DNA from: Spongiactinospora rosea
GTDB taxonomy: Bacteria; Actinomycetota; Actinomycetes; Streptosporangiales; Streptosporangiaceae
Reading direction: 5' to 3'
Assembly: GCF_003315795.1 (NCBI RefSeq)
Contig: NZ_QMEY01000025.1
Location: forward strand, 62,001 to 126,000
Length of the DNA: 64,000 bases
Made by a program: the position numbers and the translations under genes. The notes beneath the pieces were generated by a model that was not told the DNA's origin, made no database searches, and was given only the letters and a program-made list of their open reading frames with translations. Below are positions 42,802 to 51,274 of this stretch, one piece after another (within the stretch, counting starts at the first letter, position 1; each line of letters starts with the position of its first letter).

Positions 42802-43464
42802 TCATGTGGTGATCGCGGCCTTGGGCGTCTCATGGTGCAGCCGGCGCAGCAGACGGCGGAAGGCGTGCACCGAGACCCAGATGGCGGTGCCGCTGATCGC
42901 CGCGACGATGGCCGTGCGCACCAGCAGGTAGTCGGCCACCGACTGCTCGGGCAACTGCTCCCTGACCAGCAGCCAGATGCTCACGGTGGAGTTGGCCAGC
43001 AGCACGAAGGCCCACAGCAGGGTGATCCTGGCGAAGAACCGCCTGACCCGCTCGTGCCTGAGCACGGCGGAGGGCAGGTGGATGTAGTCGAGCGTGAGCT
43101 TCTGCACCAGTGGCCTGCGCAGCCGGACCGAGGCCAGGAAGACCATGCTGACGCAGATCGTGCCGACCTCGGGCTGCAGGAAGTAGACGACGGGGCTGCC
43201 GGTCCACAGCGCGAGCAGCGCCCTGCCGGTGATCGCGATGGCGGCCACGATCATGGTGGCCGGTACCGGCCTGCGGCGGATCAGCCGCCAGATCACCCCC
43301 GCGTACACCCACGCCGTCGCGGCGGCCAGCGCGCCGGTGAAGCCCAGCAGCGCCAGCGCCGCGTAGAAGACGGCCAGCGGGGCGACGACGCCTTCCAGGA
43401 GCCGGGGCGCGGCCTGCCGCGCGAGCGACGTCAGGCGGGGCAGGGTGACGTGGGGGTGGGTCAA
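42802..43464 (-). CDS. VC0807-like integral membrane protein
   Basis: 220 residues with about six membrane segments. The pattern AWVYAGVIWRLIRRRPVPATMIVAAIAITGRALLALWTGSPVVYFLQPEVGTICVSMVFLASVRLRRPLVQKL matches what I recall of the VC0807-type family found in many actinomycetes. No enzymatic motif is seen and the function is unknown. It has its own upstream region with several palindromes and is not coupled to a neighbour. Confidence 0.65.
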   Translation of the reverse strand: MTHPHVTLPRLTSLARQAAPRLLEGVVAPLAVFYAALALLGFTGALAAATAWVYAGVIWRLIRRRPVPATMIVAAIAITGRALLALWTGSPVVYFLQPEVGTICVSMVFLASVRLRRPLVQKLTLDYIHLPSAVLRHERVRRFFARITLLWAFVLLANSTVSIWLLVREQLPEQSVADYLLVRTAIVAAISGTAIWVSVHAFRRLLRRLHHETPKAAITT

Positions 43465-43569
43465 GGGTCGCTCCGTAGGTCGGCCCGCGCGGCGGCGGCA
43501 TGGGCCCGGGGACTACCCGGAGAGCCCGCGGTCAGGCATCCCGGAAGATCTCGCCGGGGTTACGGCAGG

Positions 43570-43658
43570 ATAACGTTATAGCGCGGGAAGCGCATCGGTC
43601 GCCAACGGTACCCGACCGGAACCGGTCGCACCGCGAGTCCCAGCAAACCCATATGGGT
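43570..43658. promoter_or_regulatory. Three palindromes in the divergent region at 43465-43745
   Basis: ATAACGTTAT (43570-43579), CGACCGG-AA-CCGGTCG (43613-43628) and ACCCATATGGGT (43647-43658) lie between the VC0807-like gene and the DUF5519-like gene. They differ in sequence, so they would serve different proteins or be partly chance in GC-rich DNA; the AT-rich first one is the least expected. Confidence 0.35.
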
Positions 43659-43745
43659 CCACGAAAATGTGGCGTTTCGCTGCACGTATAACGGTTCGGA
43701 AACGGACGCTATCCGGATGGCCGCAAGTCCGGGAACATTCGGTTC

Positions 43746-44162
43746 ATGGCCGTGCTCGCCCGTGCCGACGGCACCCCGCCCGAGTACGCGGCGTCGGTGG
43801 CCGCGCGGCTCACCGCATGGTCCGATCTCACCCCGAAGCGCACCTGGCGCGGGCTCGAATTCCGGGTGAACGGCAGGCGGATCGTCCGGATGAGCAAAGG
43901 CCGCACCGCCGAATTACGGCTGACCGCCCCGGTGATCGACCGCTGGGAGTCCGTGCTGACCGGATGCGAGCAGGTGAGCACCGGCGAGCGGGACGGCTGG
44001 ATCACCGTGCGCATCGCCAACCGCAACGACGCGGAGTTGTTCCTGGCGCTGGTCAGCGTGGCGCTCAAGGCCACGCTCAACTGCTCGGCGGCGGCTAGCC
44101 GAGGCTCGAAGTGGCGAGCCGTGCGCCGAATGCGACGAACACCGCGCCCACCCCGGCCGTGA
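43746..44162 (+). CDS. DUF5519/luciferase-family-like small protein
   Basis: 138 residues, soluble. The part AARLTAWSDLTPKRTWRGLEFRVNGRRIVRMSKGRTAELRLTAPVIDRWE, then DGWITVRIANRNDAELFLALVSVALKA, fits the small family annotated luciferase domain/DUF5519, without any sign of real luciferase activity. The last about 25 residues are Arg/Pro-rich and overlap the 3' end of the convergent LysE gene by 68 bases, so they may be the result of a lost stop. Confidence 0.6.
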   Translation: MAVLARADGTPPEYAASVAARLTAWSDLTPKRTWRGLEFRVNGRRIVRMSKGRTAELRLTAPVIDRWESVLTGCEQVSTGERDGWITVRIANRNDAELFLALVSVALKATLNCSAAASRGSKWRAVRRMRRTPRPPRP

Positions 44163-44763
44163 GCCCGGCCGCCAGCCTGCGCCTGCGCCGGAACTGCGCC
44201 GACAGGAAGGTGCCGCTGAAGATCAGCATGGACAGGTACAGCACGCTGAAGAACTGGCAGATCGCGCCCAGGACCAAGAAGGACAGCGCGGGCGTGCCGT
44301 AGGCCGGGTCCACGAACTGGATGAAGAACGACACGAAGAACAAGATCGCCTTCGGGTTGAGCAGGCTGATCGCGAACGCCTTGGCGAACGGCCGGTGGGC
44401 CGGTTCGCGGACGGGCCCTTCCGGGGCCGTGCCGTCCCGGCCGCCCCGGCCGCCCCGGCCGCGCCAGGCGGCCCAGGCCGAGCGCACCATCGCGAGCCCG
44501 ATCCAGGCGAGGTAGCCCGCCCCGGCGTACTTCACGACCGCGAACAGCACCGGGGTGGACCGCAGCAGCGAGGCGACCCCCGCCGCGGCCAGCACCATCA
44601 GCACCGTGTCCCCGAGGAAGACGCCGCACGCGGCCCGGTAGCCGGCCCGCACGCCGCGCTGGGCGGCGGTGGTGAGCACGAACACCGAGTTGGGGCCGGG
44701 CAGCAGGATGACCAGGAACGCGCCGACGACGTAAGTCCAGATGTCGGTGATGCCGAGGAACAC
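44095..44763 (-). CDS. LysE-family amino acid exporter (LeuE-like)
   Basis: 222 residues with six membrane segments. The family motif LPGPNSVFVLTTAAQRGVRAGYRAACGVFLGD lies at residues 21-52, and FAKAFAISLLNPKAILFFVSFFIQFVDP in the middle. A Gly/Arg-rich insertion (RGRGGRGGRDG) sits between the halves. Members export leucine, lysine, homoserine or related compounds; the substrate is not determined. Confidence 0.85.
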   Translation of the reverse strand: MFLGITDIWTYVVGAFLVILLPGPNSVFVLTTAAQRGVRAGYRAACGVFLGDTVLMVLAAAGVASLLRSTPVLFAVVKYAGAGYLAWIGLAMVRSAWAAWRGRGGRGGRDGTAPEGPVREPAHRPFAKAFAISLLNPKAILFFVSFFIQFVDPAYGTPALSFLVLGAICQFFSVLYLSMLIFSGTFLSAQFRRRRRLAAGLTAGVGAVFVAFGARLATSSLG

Positions 44764-44863
44764 CGGATTAGGGTAACGCCTCCCTGGTATTTACGGCTTC
44801 AGTGGATCGCGCCAACTGTCCGTAATCTCCGGTCTCACCGCACGTTCCACTCCGTTTTGGGCC

Positions 44864-44892
44864 TTGTAAGGCGGAGGAGTCAGAGCTACGAT
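44864..44892 (+). promoter_or_regulatory. Promoter of the chitinase cluster
   Basis: TTGTAA (44864-44869) and TACGAT (44887-44892) are separated by exactly 17 bases, a good match to a vegetative sigma-factor promoter. Transcription would begin near 44899, leaving a leader of about 160 bases before the chitinase ATG. No other gene is in this interval. Confidence 0.6.
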
Positions 44893-44903
44893 CCCTCTAA
44901 CTC

Positions 44904-44920
44904 TTAGGAAACTTTCCTAA
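44904..44920 (+). promoter_or_regulatory. Palindromic operator at the chitinase transcription start
   Basis: TTAGGAAACTTTCCTAA is a perfect 8-bp-arm palindrome around one central C. It lies about five bases after the predicted transcription start, where a repressor would block the polymerase. GGAAA-N-TTTCC dyads are what I recall for ROK-family sugar-responsive regulators; it is not the DasR box. Confidence 0.6.
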
Positions 44921-45060
44921 AAGATAGCCCGTGACCAGTGAAGTCGGCGAGAACACAGCCGTTCGACGCGACCCGCTTCCCGCGCACCACGCGCATTCAC
45001 GCACCCCCCACCATGCTGCCTTCATCCCCCAAGCACGCTCCACACACACGCTGAGGCTCC

Positions 45061-46902
45061 ATGCGAAACACGCGCACTCTCATTTCGGTCGCCATCGCGG
45101 TGCTCATGGCCGCGACCTCCTTGCTGCTCACGTCCGGCCCGGCGGCGGCCGCCGCCGCCACGGCCACGTTCACCAAGACGGCGAGCTGGGGATCCGGTTT
45201 CGAGGGCCGGTTCACGATCTCCAACGGCGGTACCACCGCGCTCAACGGGTGGGAGATCGCCGTGGACATGCCCTCCGGTGCCGCGATCAGTTCCTCCTGG
45301 GACGCGCTGATGTCCAGGAACGGGCAGCGGTACGTGTTCAAGAACGTCGGGTGGAACGGCAACCTCGCCCCCGGCGCCACGGTCAACTTCGGCTTCATCG
45401 GCACACCGGGCACGGCCGAGCCGTCCAACTGCACGCTCAACGGCAACCCCTGCGGCGACGCCCAGGTACCCGTACCGGGCAAGCCGGGCGCGCCCACGGT
45501 GAGCAGCGCGAGCGGCGACTCCCTCTCCCTCTCCTGGGGGGCGTCCTCCGGCACCGTGACCGGCTACCGCGTCTACGAGGGCACGGCGGTCAGGGCGACG
45601 GTCAGCGGCACCAGCACCACCATCGGCTCGCTGGGCTCCTGCGAGTCGCACACCTACACCGTCAAGGCGTACAACGCCTCGGGCGAGTCCCCGGCCAGCG
45701 AGCCGGTCACCGGCACCACGGCCGGCTGCACCGGCGGCGTGCCGGGCAAGGTCGGCACGGTCACCGTCAGCGACCTCACCTACACCAGCGCCGTGCTGAA
45801 GTGGCCCGCCGCCTCGGGCACGGTCACCGGCTACCGCGTCTACCAGGGCGCCACCCTCAAGGCCACCGTGCAGACCACGACCGCCACCCTCAGCGACCTG
45901 ACCCCCTGCGCCACCCACACCTACACCGTCAAGGGGTACAACGACAACGGTGAGGGCCCGGCCAGCGACTCGGTCCCGGTGGTCACCCGATGCGACACCG
46001 GCCCGCTGCCCAAGCACTTCCTCACCGGCTACTGGCACAACTTCGTCAACCCGGCCGTGGAGATGAAGCTCGGGGCCACGCCCAACGAGTACGACCTGAT
46101 CGCCGTGGCCTTCGCCGAGGCGACCTCCAGCCCCGGACGGCTGGACTTCAAGCTCGACCCCGCGCTCGCCACCGCAGTCGGCGGCTACACCGAGGCCGAG
46201 TTCAAGGCCGACATCGCGTCCCTGCACGCCAGGGGCAAGAAGGTCATCCTGTCCGTCGGCGGCGAGCTGGGCCGGGTCCAGGTAGGCAGCGGCCAAGCGG
46301 CCACCGCGTTCGCCGACAGCGCCTACGCCCTGATGCAGGAGTACGGCTTCGACGGCGTGGACATCGACCTGGAGAACGGCCTCAACGCCACCTACATGGC
46401 CCAGGCCCTGCGCCAGCTCCGCGCCAAGGCGGGCAGCGACCTGATCATCACGATGGCCCCGCAGACCATCGACATGCAGTCGACCGGCATGGGCTACTTC
46501 CAGCTCGCGCTGTCCATCAAGGACATCCTCACGGTCGTCAACATGCAGTACTACAACTCCGGCTCGATGCTCGGCTGCGACAAGAACGCGGCCTACAGCC
46601 AGGGCACCGTCAACTTCATGACCGCGCTGGCCTGCATCCAGCTGGAGAACGGCCTGCGGCCCGACCAGGTCGCCCTCGGCCTGCCCGCGGGCGCGGGCGC
46701 GGCCGGCGGCGGCGTGGTCCAGCCGTCGATGGTCAACCAGGCCCTGACCTGCCTGGCCCGCGGCACCAACTGCGGCAGCTTCGTGCCGCCGCGCACGTAC
46801 CCCGGCATCCGGGGCGCGATGACCTGGTCCATCAACTGGGACGCCTCGCACAACTGGAGCTTCTCCAAGACGGTGAAACCGCACCTCGCAACCCTGCCCT
46901 AA
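45061..46902 (+). CDS. Secreted GH18 chitinase with CBM2 and two FN3 domains
   Basis: 613 residues. Signal peptide about 1-31; CBM2 about 32-135 (ATFTKTASWGSGFEGRFTISNGGTTALNGWEIAVDMP, Cys pair in NCTLNGNPCG); two fibronectin-III modules about 142-222 and 228-312; GH18 domain about 316-613. The catalytic motif DGVDIDLE covers residues 431-438 with Glu438 as the acid, preceded by VILSVGGE. The order resembles streptomycete chitinases of the ChiC/Chi-A type that act on crystalline chitin. The adjacent tiny chitin-binding-like gene and second chitinase follow on the same strand. Confidence 0.93.
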   Translation: MRNTRTLISVAIAVLMAATSLLLTSGPAAAAAATATFTKTASWGSGFEGRFTISNGGTTALNGWEIAVDMPSGAAISSSWDALMSRNGQRYVFKNVGWNGNLAPGATVNFGFIGTPGTAEPSNCTLNGNPCGDAQVPVPGKPGAPTVSSASGDSLSLSWGASSGTVTGYRVYEGTAVRATVSGTSTTIGSLGSCESHTYTVKAYNASGESPASEPVTGTTAGCTGGVPGKVGTVTVSDLTYTSAVLKWPAASGTVTGYRVYQGATLKATVQTTTATLSDLTPCATHTYTVKGYNDNGEGPASDSVPVVTRCDTGPLPKHFLTGYWHNFVNPAVEMKLGATPNEYDLIAVAFAEATSSPGRLDFKLDPALATAVGGYTEAEFKADIASLHARGKKVILSVGGELGRVQVGSGQAATAFADSAYALMQEYGFDGVDIDLENGLNATYMAQALRQLRAKAGSDLIITMAPQTIDMQSTGMGYFQLALSIKDILTVVNMQYYNSGSMLGCDKNAAYSQGTVNFMTALACIQLENGLRPDQVALGLPAGAGAAGGGVVQPSMVNQALTCLARGTNCGSFVPPRTYPGIRGAMTWSINWDASHNWSFSKTVKPHLATLP

Positions 46903-46924
46903 GGGATACAGAGGAGACATCCCC

Positions 46925-47194
46925 ATGAAGATCCGGCACACGGCACTCTCGTTGCTCACGGGCATCGCCCTCGCGGGCGGCGCGTACTTCGCGACCGCCG
47001 CCCCCGCGGGCGCAGTCGTCCAGGCGGGCGCGGTGGTCCACCCCTCCTACGAGGAATGGACGCCCGGAAAGTACTACCAGCCGCCGTTCTGCAGGATCAT
47101 CTATGGCGGTGTCGAATATGAGTGCACGGCGGCGCACATGGCATGGCCGGGCTTCGAGCCGCCGAACGTGCCCGCGCTGTGGAGGCGTGTCTGA
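46925..47194 (+). CDS. Small secreted chitin-binding-like protein (CBM5/12 pattern)
   Basis: 89 residues, with AGGAG before the ATG and 22 bases after the chitinase stop, so probably co-transcribed. Signal peptide about 1-29 (LSLLTGIALAGGAYFATAAPAGA). The mature about 60 residues read EEWTPGKYYQPPFCRIIYGGVEYECTAAHMAW, then GFEPPNVPALWRRV: the W...Y..G..V.Y.G..Y.C...H......P....LW pattern of CBM5/12 modules, with two cysteines that could pair. A free-standing chitin-binding mini-protein would help present chitin to the enzymes. Confidence 0.7.
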   Translation: MKIRHTALSLLTGIALAGGAYFATAAPAGAVVQAGAVVHPSYEEWTPGKYYQPPFCRIIYGGVEYECTAAHMAWPGFEPPNVPALWRRV

Positions 47195-47240
47195 CCTTGC
47201 CCGACCGGCGGCGGTAGCCCTCCGCCGCCCTCCGTAAGCC

Positions 47241-47284
47241 GGTACGGCTCGCGCCCGGTCCCCCCAACGGGCGCGGGCCGTACC
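47241..47284 (+). terminator. Long hairpin before the second chitinase gene
   Basis: GGTACGGC-T-CGCGCCCG (47241-47257) pairs with CGGGCGCG-G-GCCGTACC (47268-47284): 16 Watson-Crick pairs plus one wobble around a 10-base loop. No T run follows. It may end or stabilise the first chitinase transcript and separate it from the next gene. Confidence 0.6.
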
Positions 47285-47310
47285 CATTCCCCCCGCGAAG
47301 AGGTTCCCCG

Positions 47311-49155
47311 ATGAGGTCGAGTCCGAGACCCCGCATCACCCGTCTCCTGGCGGCGCTCGCCGTACTGGCCGCCGGAGCCGGCACGCTGGCCGCCCCCGGC
47401 CCCGCCACCGCCGCCGCCAACATCGTCACCAACCCGGGTTTCGAGTCGGGGCTGGCGGGCTGGACCTGCTCGGCCGCCTCCGGCGCCCAGGCCGTCTCCT
47501 CACCGGTCCACGGCGGCGCGGCGGCGCTCCAGGCCACCGCCGCGGGCCCCGACGTCGCGCGCTGTGAGCAGAAGATCAGCGTCAAGCCGTCCTCGTCGTA
47601 CACGCTGTCGGCGTGGGTGCGCGGCGGCTACGTCTTCCTCGGCGCGACCGGCACCGGCACCACGGACGTGAGCACCTGGGCCTCCTCGTCCTCGGCCTAC
47701 ACCCAGCTCAGCCGTACCTTCACCACCGGCGCCTCCACCACCTCGGTCACCGTCTACCTCAACAGCTGGTACGGCCAGGGCGCCTACCAGGCCGACGACA
47801 TCGTGCTGGACGGCCCGCCCGGCGACGGCGGCCCGGTGGACACCGAGCCCCCGACCGTCCCCGGCGGCCTCACCGTCGGCGGCGCGACCGCCAGCTCCCT
47901 GGCGCTGAGCTGGACCGCCTCCACCGACAACTCCGGCACCGTCGCCCGCTACGAGGTCTCGCGGGACAACGCCGCCCCGGTCGGCGCGGGAGCGGGCACC
48001 TCCTACACCGCGACCGGCCTGGCCGCCAAGACCACCTACGGCTTCCGCGTGCGCGCCTGCGACACCGCGGGCAACTGCTCGGCGTACGGTCCCTCGGTGA
48101 GCGGCACCACCAAGGAGGGCGGCGGCAACGACGGGCAGCTCCCCAAGCGGGTGCTGGTCGGCTACCTGCATGCGTCGTTCGCCAACGGTTCGGGATACAT
48201 ACGCATGCGCGACGTCCCCGCCGAATGGGACATCATCAACCTCGCCTTCGGCGAGCCCACCTCGGTGACCTCCGGTGACATCCGCTTCCGGCAGTGCCCG
48301 GTCGCCGAGTGCGCCAACGTCGAGTCCGAGGAGGAGTTCATCGCGGGCATCCGCGAGAAGCAGGCCGCGGGCAAGAAGGTGCTGATCTCCATCGGCGGCC
48401 AGAACGGCCAGGTCCAGCTCACCAGCGCCGCCGCCCGCGACAAGTTCGTGCAGTCGGTCTCGGCCATCATCGACAAGTACGGCCTGAACGGGCTCGACAT
48501 CGACTTCGAGGGCCACTCCCTCTACTTCAACCGGGGCGACACCGACTTCAAGAACCCCACCACCCCGGTGATCGTCAACCTGATCTCGGCGCTGAAGACC
48601 CTCAAGGCCCGCTACGGCGCGAGGTTCGTGCTCACCATGGCCCCGGAGACGTTCTTCGTGCAGCTCGGCTACCAGTTCTACGGCGGGGGCCAGACCGGCG
48701 CCGACAGCCGGGCCGGGTCGTACCTGCCGGTCATCTACGCCATGCGCGACGACCTCACGCTGCTGCACGTCCAGGACTACAACTCCGGGCCCATTACCGG
48801 CCTGGACAACCAGTACCACACCATGGGCACCCACGACTTCCACGTGGCGATGACCGACATGCTGCTCGCCGGGTTCCCGGTGGCGGGCGGCGGCGGCACG
48901 TTCCCGCCGCTGCGCCAGGACCAGGTGGCGTTCGGCCTGCCCGCCGCGCAGTACGCGGGCAACGGTTACACCACCGTCGCCGAGGTGCAGAAGGCCGTGG
49001 ACTGCCTGGCCCGCGGCAGCAACTGCGGCTCCTACCGCCCGCGCGGGGTGTACCCCGGGCTGCGCGGCCTGATGACCTGGTCGATCAACTGGGACAAGTA
49101 CAACAACTTCGAGTTCTCCAAGAACCACCGCAGGCACCTCGACTCCCTCCCGTAG
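47311..49155 (+). CDS. Secreted GH18 chitinase with CBM and FN3 domain
   Basis: 614 residues. Signal peptide about 1-35; an N-terminal carbohydrate-binding jelly-roll about 36-170 (NIVTNPGFESGLAGWTC..., a CBM4/16-like pattern); FN3 about 180-268; GH18 about 276-614. The active-site stretch is LNGLDIDFE (residues 392-400), with Glu400 as catalytic acid, and VLISIGGQNGQ before it. It ends with LMTWSINWDKYNNFEFSKNHRRHLDSLP, as does the first chitinase in similar form. A different binding module suggests a different chitin form. Confidence 0.93.
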   Translation: MRSSPRPRITRLLAALAVLAAGAGTLAAPGPATAAANIVTNPGFESGLAGWTCSAASGAQAVSSPVHGGAAALQATAAGPDVARCEQKISVKPSSSYTLSAWVRGGYVFLGATGTGTTDVSTWASSSSAYTQLSRTFTTGASTTSVTVYLNSWYGQGAYQADDIVLDGPPGDGGPVDTEPPTVPGGLTVGGATASSLALSWTASTDNSGTVARYEVSRDNAAPVGAGAGTSYTATGLAAKTTYGFRVRACDTAGNCSAYGPSVSGTTKEGGGNDGQLPKRVLVGYLHASFANGSGYIRMRDVPAEWDIINLAFGEPTSVTSGDIRFRQCPVAECANVESEEEFIAGIREKQAAGKKVLISIGGQNGQVQLTSAAARDKFVQSVSAIIDKYGLNGLDIDFEGHSLYFNRGDTDFKNPTTPVIVNLISALKTLKARYGARFVLTMAPETFFVQLGYQFYGGGQTGADSRAGSYLPVIYAMRDDLTLLHVQDYNSGPITGLDNQYHTMGTHDFHVAMTDMLLAGFPVAGGGGTFPPLRQDQVAFGLPAAQYAGNGYTTVAEVQKAVDCLARGSNCGSYRPRGVYPGLRGLMTWSINWDKYNNFEFSKNHRRHLDSLP

Positions 49156-49164
49156 GGCCTGCCT

Positions 49165-49260
49165 GGCGCGGCTCCACACCCCTGGGGCCGCGCCGCCGAA
49201 GTCCCGCCGTGTCCCCGCGCCGCCTCCCTTCCCGGCGCGGGGCCGGCGTTCTTCATTTCA
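49165..49260 (+). terminator. Terminator hairpins after the second chitinase gene
   Basis: Hairpin 1: GGCGCGGCTCC (49165-49175) pairs with GGGGCCGCGCC (49184-49194), one wobble. Hairpin 2: CCCCGCGCCG (49213-49222) and CGGCGCGGGG (49233-49242) are perfect 10-bp arms with a 10-base loop, followed by CCGGCGTTCTTCATTTC, the only T-rich tail seen after a stem in this region. The second is a good intrinsic terminator. Confidence 0.7.
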
Positions 49261-49394
49261 CCGGACTTTCCGCCGCCGTCCGCGCCCGCCCGAAGCCCCC
49301 TGCGGGTGCGCCGGGGTTTAGCCCGCACGCTGGGGGAACGGGCAGTTACCAGGCGTCCGAGCCACCGGCAGGATCGGCAGGGGGTTGATCGGCC

Positions 49395-49793
49395 ATGACG
49401 ACGGTGCAGCAGCAGCAGCCGACCGGCGAGCTGGTCAAGCAGGCCGCCCAGCAGGTCTCCGACCTGATGCGCGCGGAGCTGCGGCTGGCGGTCGCCGAGA
49501 TCAAGGACAAGGGCCGCAGCGCCGGGATCGGCGCCGGGATGATCAGCGGCGCGGGCGTGGCCGCCCTGTACGGCGGCGCGGTGCTGCTGGCCGCGCTCGT
49601 CGCGGCGCTCGCGCTGGCGCTGCCGGTGTGGGCGGCGGCGCTGATCGTGGCGGTGGTGCTGTTCATCGTCGCGGGCGTGCTCGGACTGCTCGGCCGCGAC
49701 CGGGTGAACCGGGCGTCGCCGCCGCTGCCCAGCCAGGCGATGCGGACCACCAGGCAGGATGTCGCGGAGATCAAAGCGAGGGCACACCGATGA
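49395..49793 (+). CDS. Phage-holin-family (actinobacterial Holin-X/DUF1469) protein
   Basis: 132 residues with a charged N-terminus (TGELVKQAAQQVSDLMRAELRLAVAEIKDKGRSAGIGAG) and two membrane segments (AALYGGAVLLAALVAALAL; ALIVAVVLFIVAGVLGLLG). The pattern is that of the actinobacterial holin superfamily III, common outside phages, and no phage genes are near. It is coupled to the DUF3618 gene by an ATGA overlap; the trio with DUF3618 and DUF4235 genes is common in actinomycetes and is thought to be membrane- or stress-related. Confidence 0.85.
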   Translation: MTTVQQQQPTGELVKQAAQQVSDLMRAELRLAVAEIKDKGRSAGIGAGMISGAGVAALYGGAVLLAALVAALALALPVWAAALIVAVVLFIVAGVLGLLGRDRVNRASPPLPSQAMRTTRQDVAEIKARAHR

Positions 49794-51262
49794 CCTCAGA
49801 CAAGTCGCACCGCGCACGCCGGACGGAGACGCCCGAACAGTTGCGCGCCGAGATCGCACACGCCCGGGAGAACCTGGGAGAGACCGTGGCGGCACTGGCC
49901 GCCAAGGTCGACGTCAAGTCCAGGGCCAAGAACAAGGCCGGACGCGTGAAGGCCGGGGCCGCCGCCAAGGCCCAGCGGATGCTGCACACCACCAAGGACC
50001 GCGCGGAGGAGACGGGCGGCAGGGCCCGGGAGGGGGCCGACCGGATCGCCGAGGAGATCCGCCCGGACGAGGGGGCCGGCGTGTCGGAGGGCGCGGGCAC
50101 CGGGCTCACCGAGCCGGTCGTGGGGCGTGAAACGCGTACGACCGGGCGGCGGGCCACGCCGATCCTGGCGTTCACGGCGGGCGCGGCGGTGGCCGCGGCG
50201 ATCGTCTGGGCCGGCCGCAGCCGCCAGACCGCCGCCGGGCGCCGTACGCCGGGGCGCAGGCGCATCCTCGCCTCCCGCACCCGGGGCATGGGCGCGCTCG
50301 GCCGCGCCATGGAATCCGGAGGAATCACCCGCGCCCGGAGCACCGGCATGCTGCACCGCGCCAGGAAGGCCACCGTCATCGGCCGCACCCGGGGCGGCGG
50401 CCTGATGGGCCGGGCCAAGGAGGCCGCGGCCATCGGACGTGCCAGGGGCACGGGAACGCTGAGCCGGGCCCGGACCGCCGCGATGATCGCCGGCGCGACC
50501 GGCATGGGCGCGCTCGGCCGCGCCCGCGGCGACGGCATGCGACGCCGGGCCGAGAAGGCCACCGTCATCGGCAAGGCCCGGGGGGCCGGGTTGATGGGCC
50601 GGGGCAAGGAGGCCACGGCCATCGGACGTGCCAGGGGCACGGGGATGGTGGACCGTACGAAGGAGGCCGCCGTCATCGGCAAGGCCCGGGGGGCCGGGTT
50701 GATGGGCCGGGGCAAGGAGGCCGCCGCCGTCGGTCGTGCCAGGGGCGCGGGGATGGCGGACCGTACGCAGGAGGCCATGGCGGCCGGTCGTGCCAAGGGC
50801 GCCGGGATGGCCGGACGGATGAAGGAGACCGGGGAGACCGGCCGGGCGCGGGGGATCGGCGCCTGGGAACGTACGAAGGAGGCGGGGGCGATGGGAACCG
50901 GAACCACGACACGGGTCAAGCCGGCCAGGCCCAGGGGACGCGCCAGGGGCGCGGGGTACATGGCCAGGCCGAAGCGGCGGACCACCCGCGGCGGGCCGAT
51001 GGGCCGGAGGTCCCGCAGGCGGAACCAGAGCGGCGGGGGAGGGATGCCGGCCATCGTCGCCGCGACCCTGGTCGCGCTGATCGGCAAGGCCCTCATCGGC
51101 CGCATGCGCCACCGCCGCCACGCCGAGCACGACTTCGGCCCGGTGATCCACGAGACGACCTACGAGCCCCGCGCCGCACGCCACCGCCGCAGGCACCGCC
51201 GCGGCCCGGCGCCGGAGCAGCAGACGTCCGGCCCGTGGAGCCGGCCGCCCGCCGTGGGCTGA
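49790..51262 (+). CDS. DUF3618-domain protein with 18-residue basic repeats
   Basis: 490 residues. The N-terminal DUF3618 domain is clear (TPEQLRAEIAHARENLGETVAALAAKVDVKSRAK, about 13-46). A membrane helix follows (ILAFTAGAAVAAAIVWAG, about 124-141). Residues about 165-375 are roughly eleven imperfect 18-residue units of the form G-M-x2-R-x-K-E-A-x2-I-G-[RK]-A-R-G, strongly basic. After a Pro/Arg-rich part a short hydrophobic helix (PAIVAATLVALIGKALIG, about 422-439) and a basic tail close the protein. Ordinary DUF3618 proteins lack the repeat region. It starts inside the holin-like gene's stop (ATGA). Confidence 0.8.
   Translation: MTSDKSHRARRTETPEQLRAEIAHARENLGETVAALAAKVDVKSRAKNKAGRVKAGAAAKAQRMLHTTKDRAEETGGRAREGADRIAEEIRPDEGAGVSEGAGTGLTEPVVGRETRTTGRRATPILAFTAGAAVAAAIVWAGRSRQTAAGRRTPGRRRILASRTRGMGALGRAMESGGITRARSTGMLHRARKATVIGRTRGGGLMGRAKEAAAIGRARGTGTLSRARTAAMIAGATGMGALGRARGDGMRRRAEKATVIGKARGAGLMGRGKEATAIGRARGTGMVDRTKEAAVIGKARGAGLMGRGKEAAAVGRARGAGMADRTQEAMAAGRAKGAGMAGRMKETGETGRARGIGAWERTKEAGAMGTGTTTRVKPARPRGRARGAGYMARPKRRTTRGGPMGRRSRRRNQSGGGGMPAIVAATLVALIGKALIGRMRHRRHAEHDFGPVIHETTYEPRAARHRRRHRRGPAPEQQTSGPWSRPPAVG
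50284..50905 (+). repeat. 54-bp imperfect tandem repeats inside the DUF3618 gene
   Basis: The 18-residue units correspond to a 54-bp DNA period. One stretch of about 48 bases beginning GTCATCGGCAAGGCCCGGGG occurs at 50564 and again at 50672, exactly 108 bases (two units) apart, which shows recent duplication. About eleven units are visible. Confidence 0.8.
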
Positions 51263-51274
51263 GAGGCCATCGCC

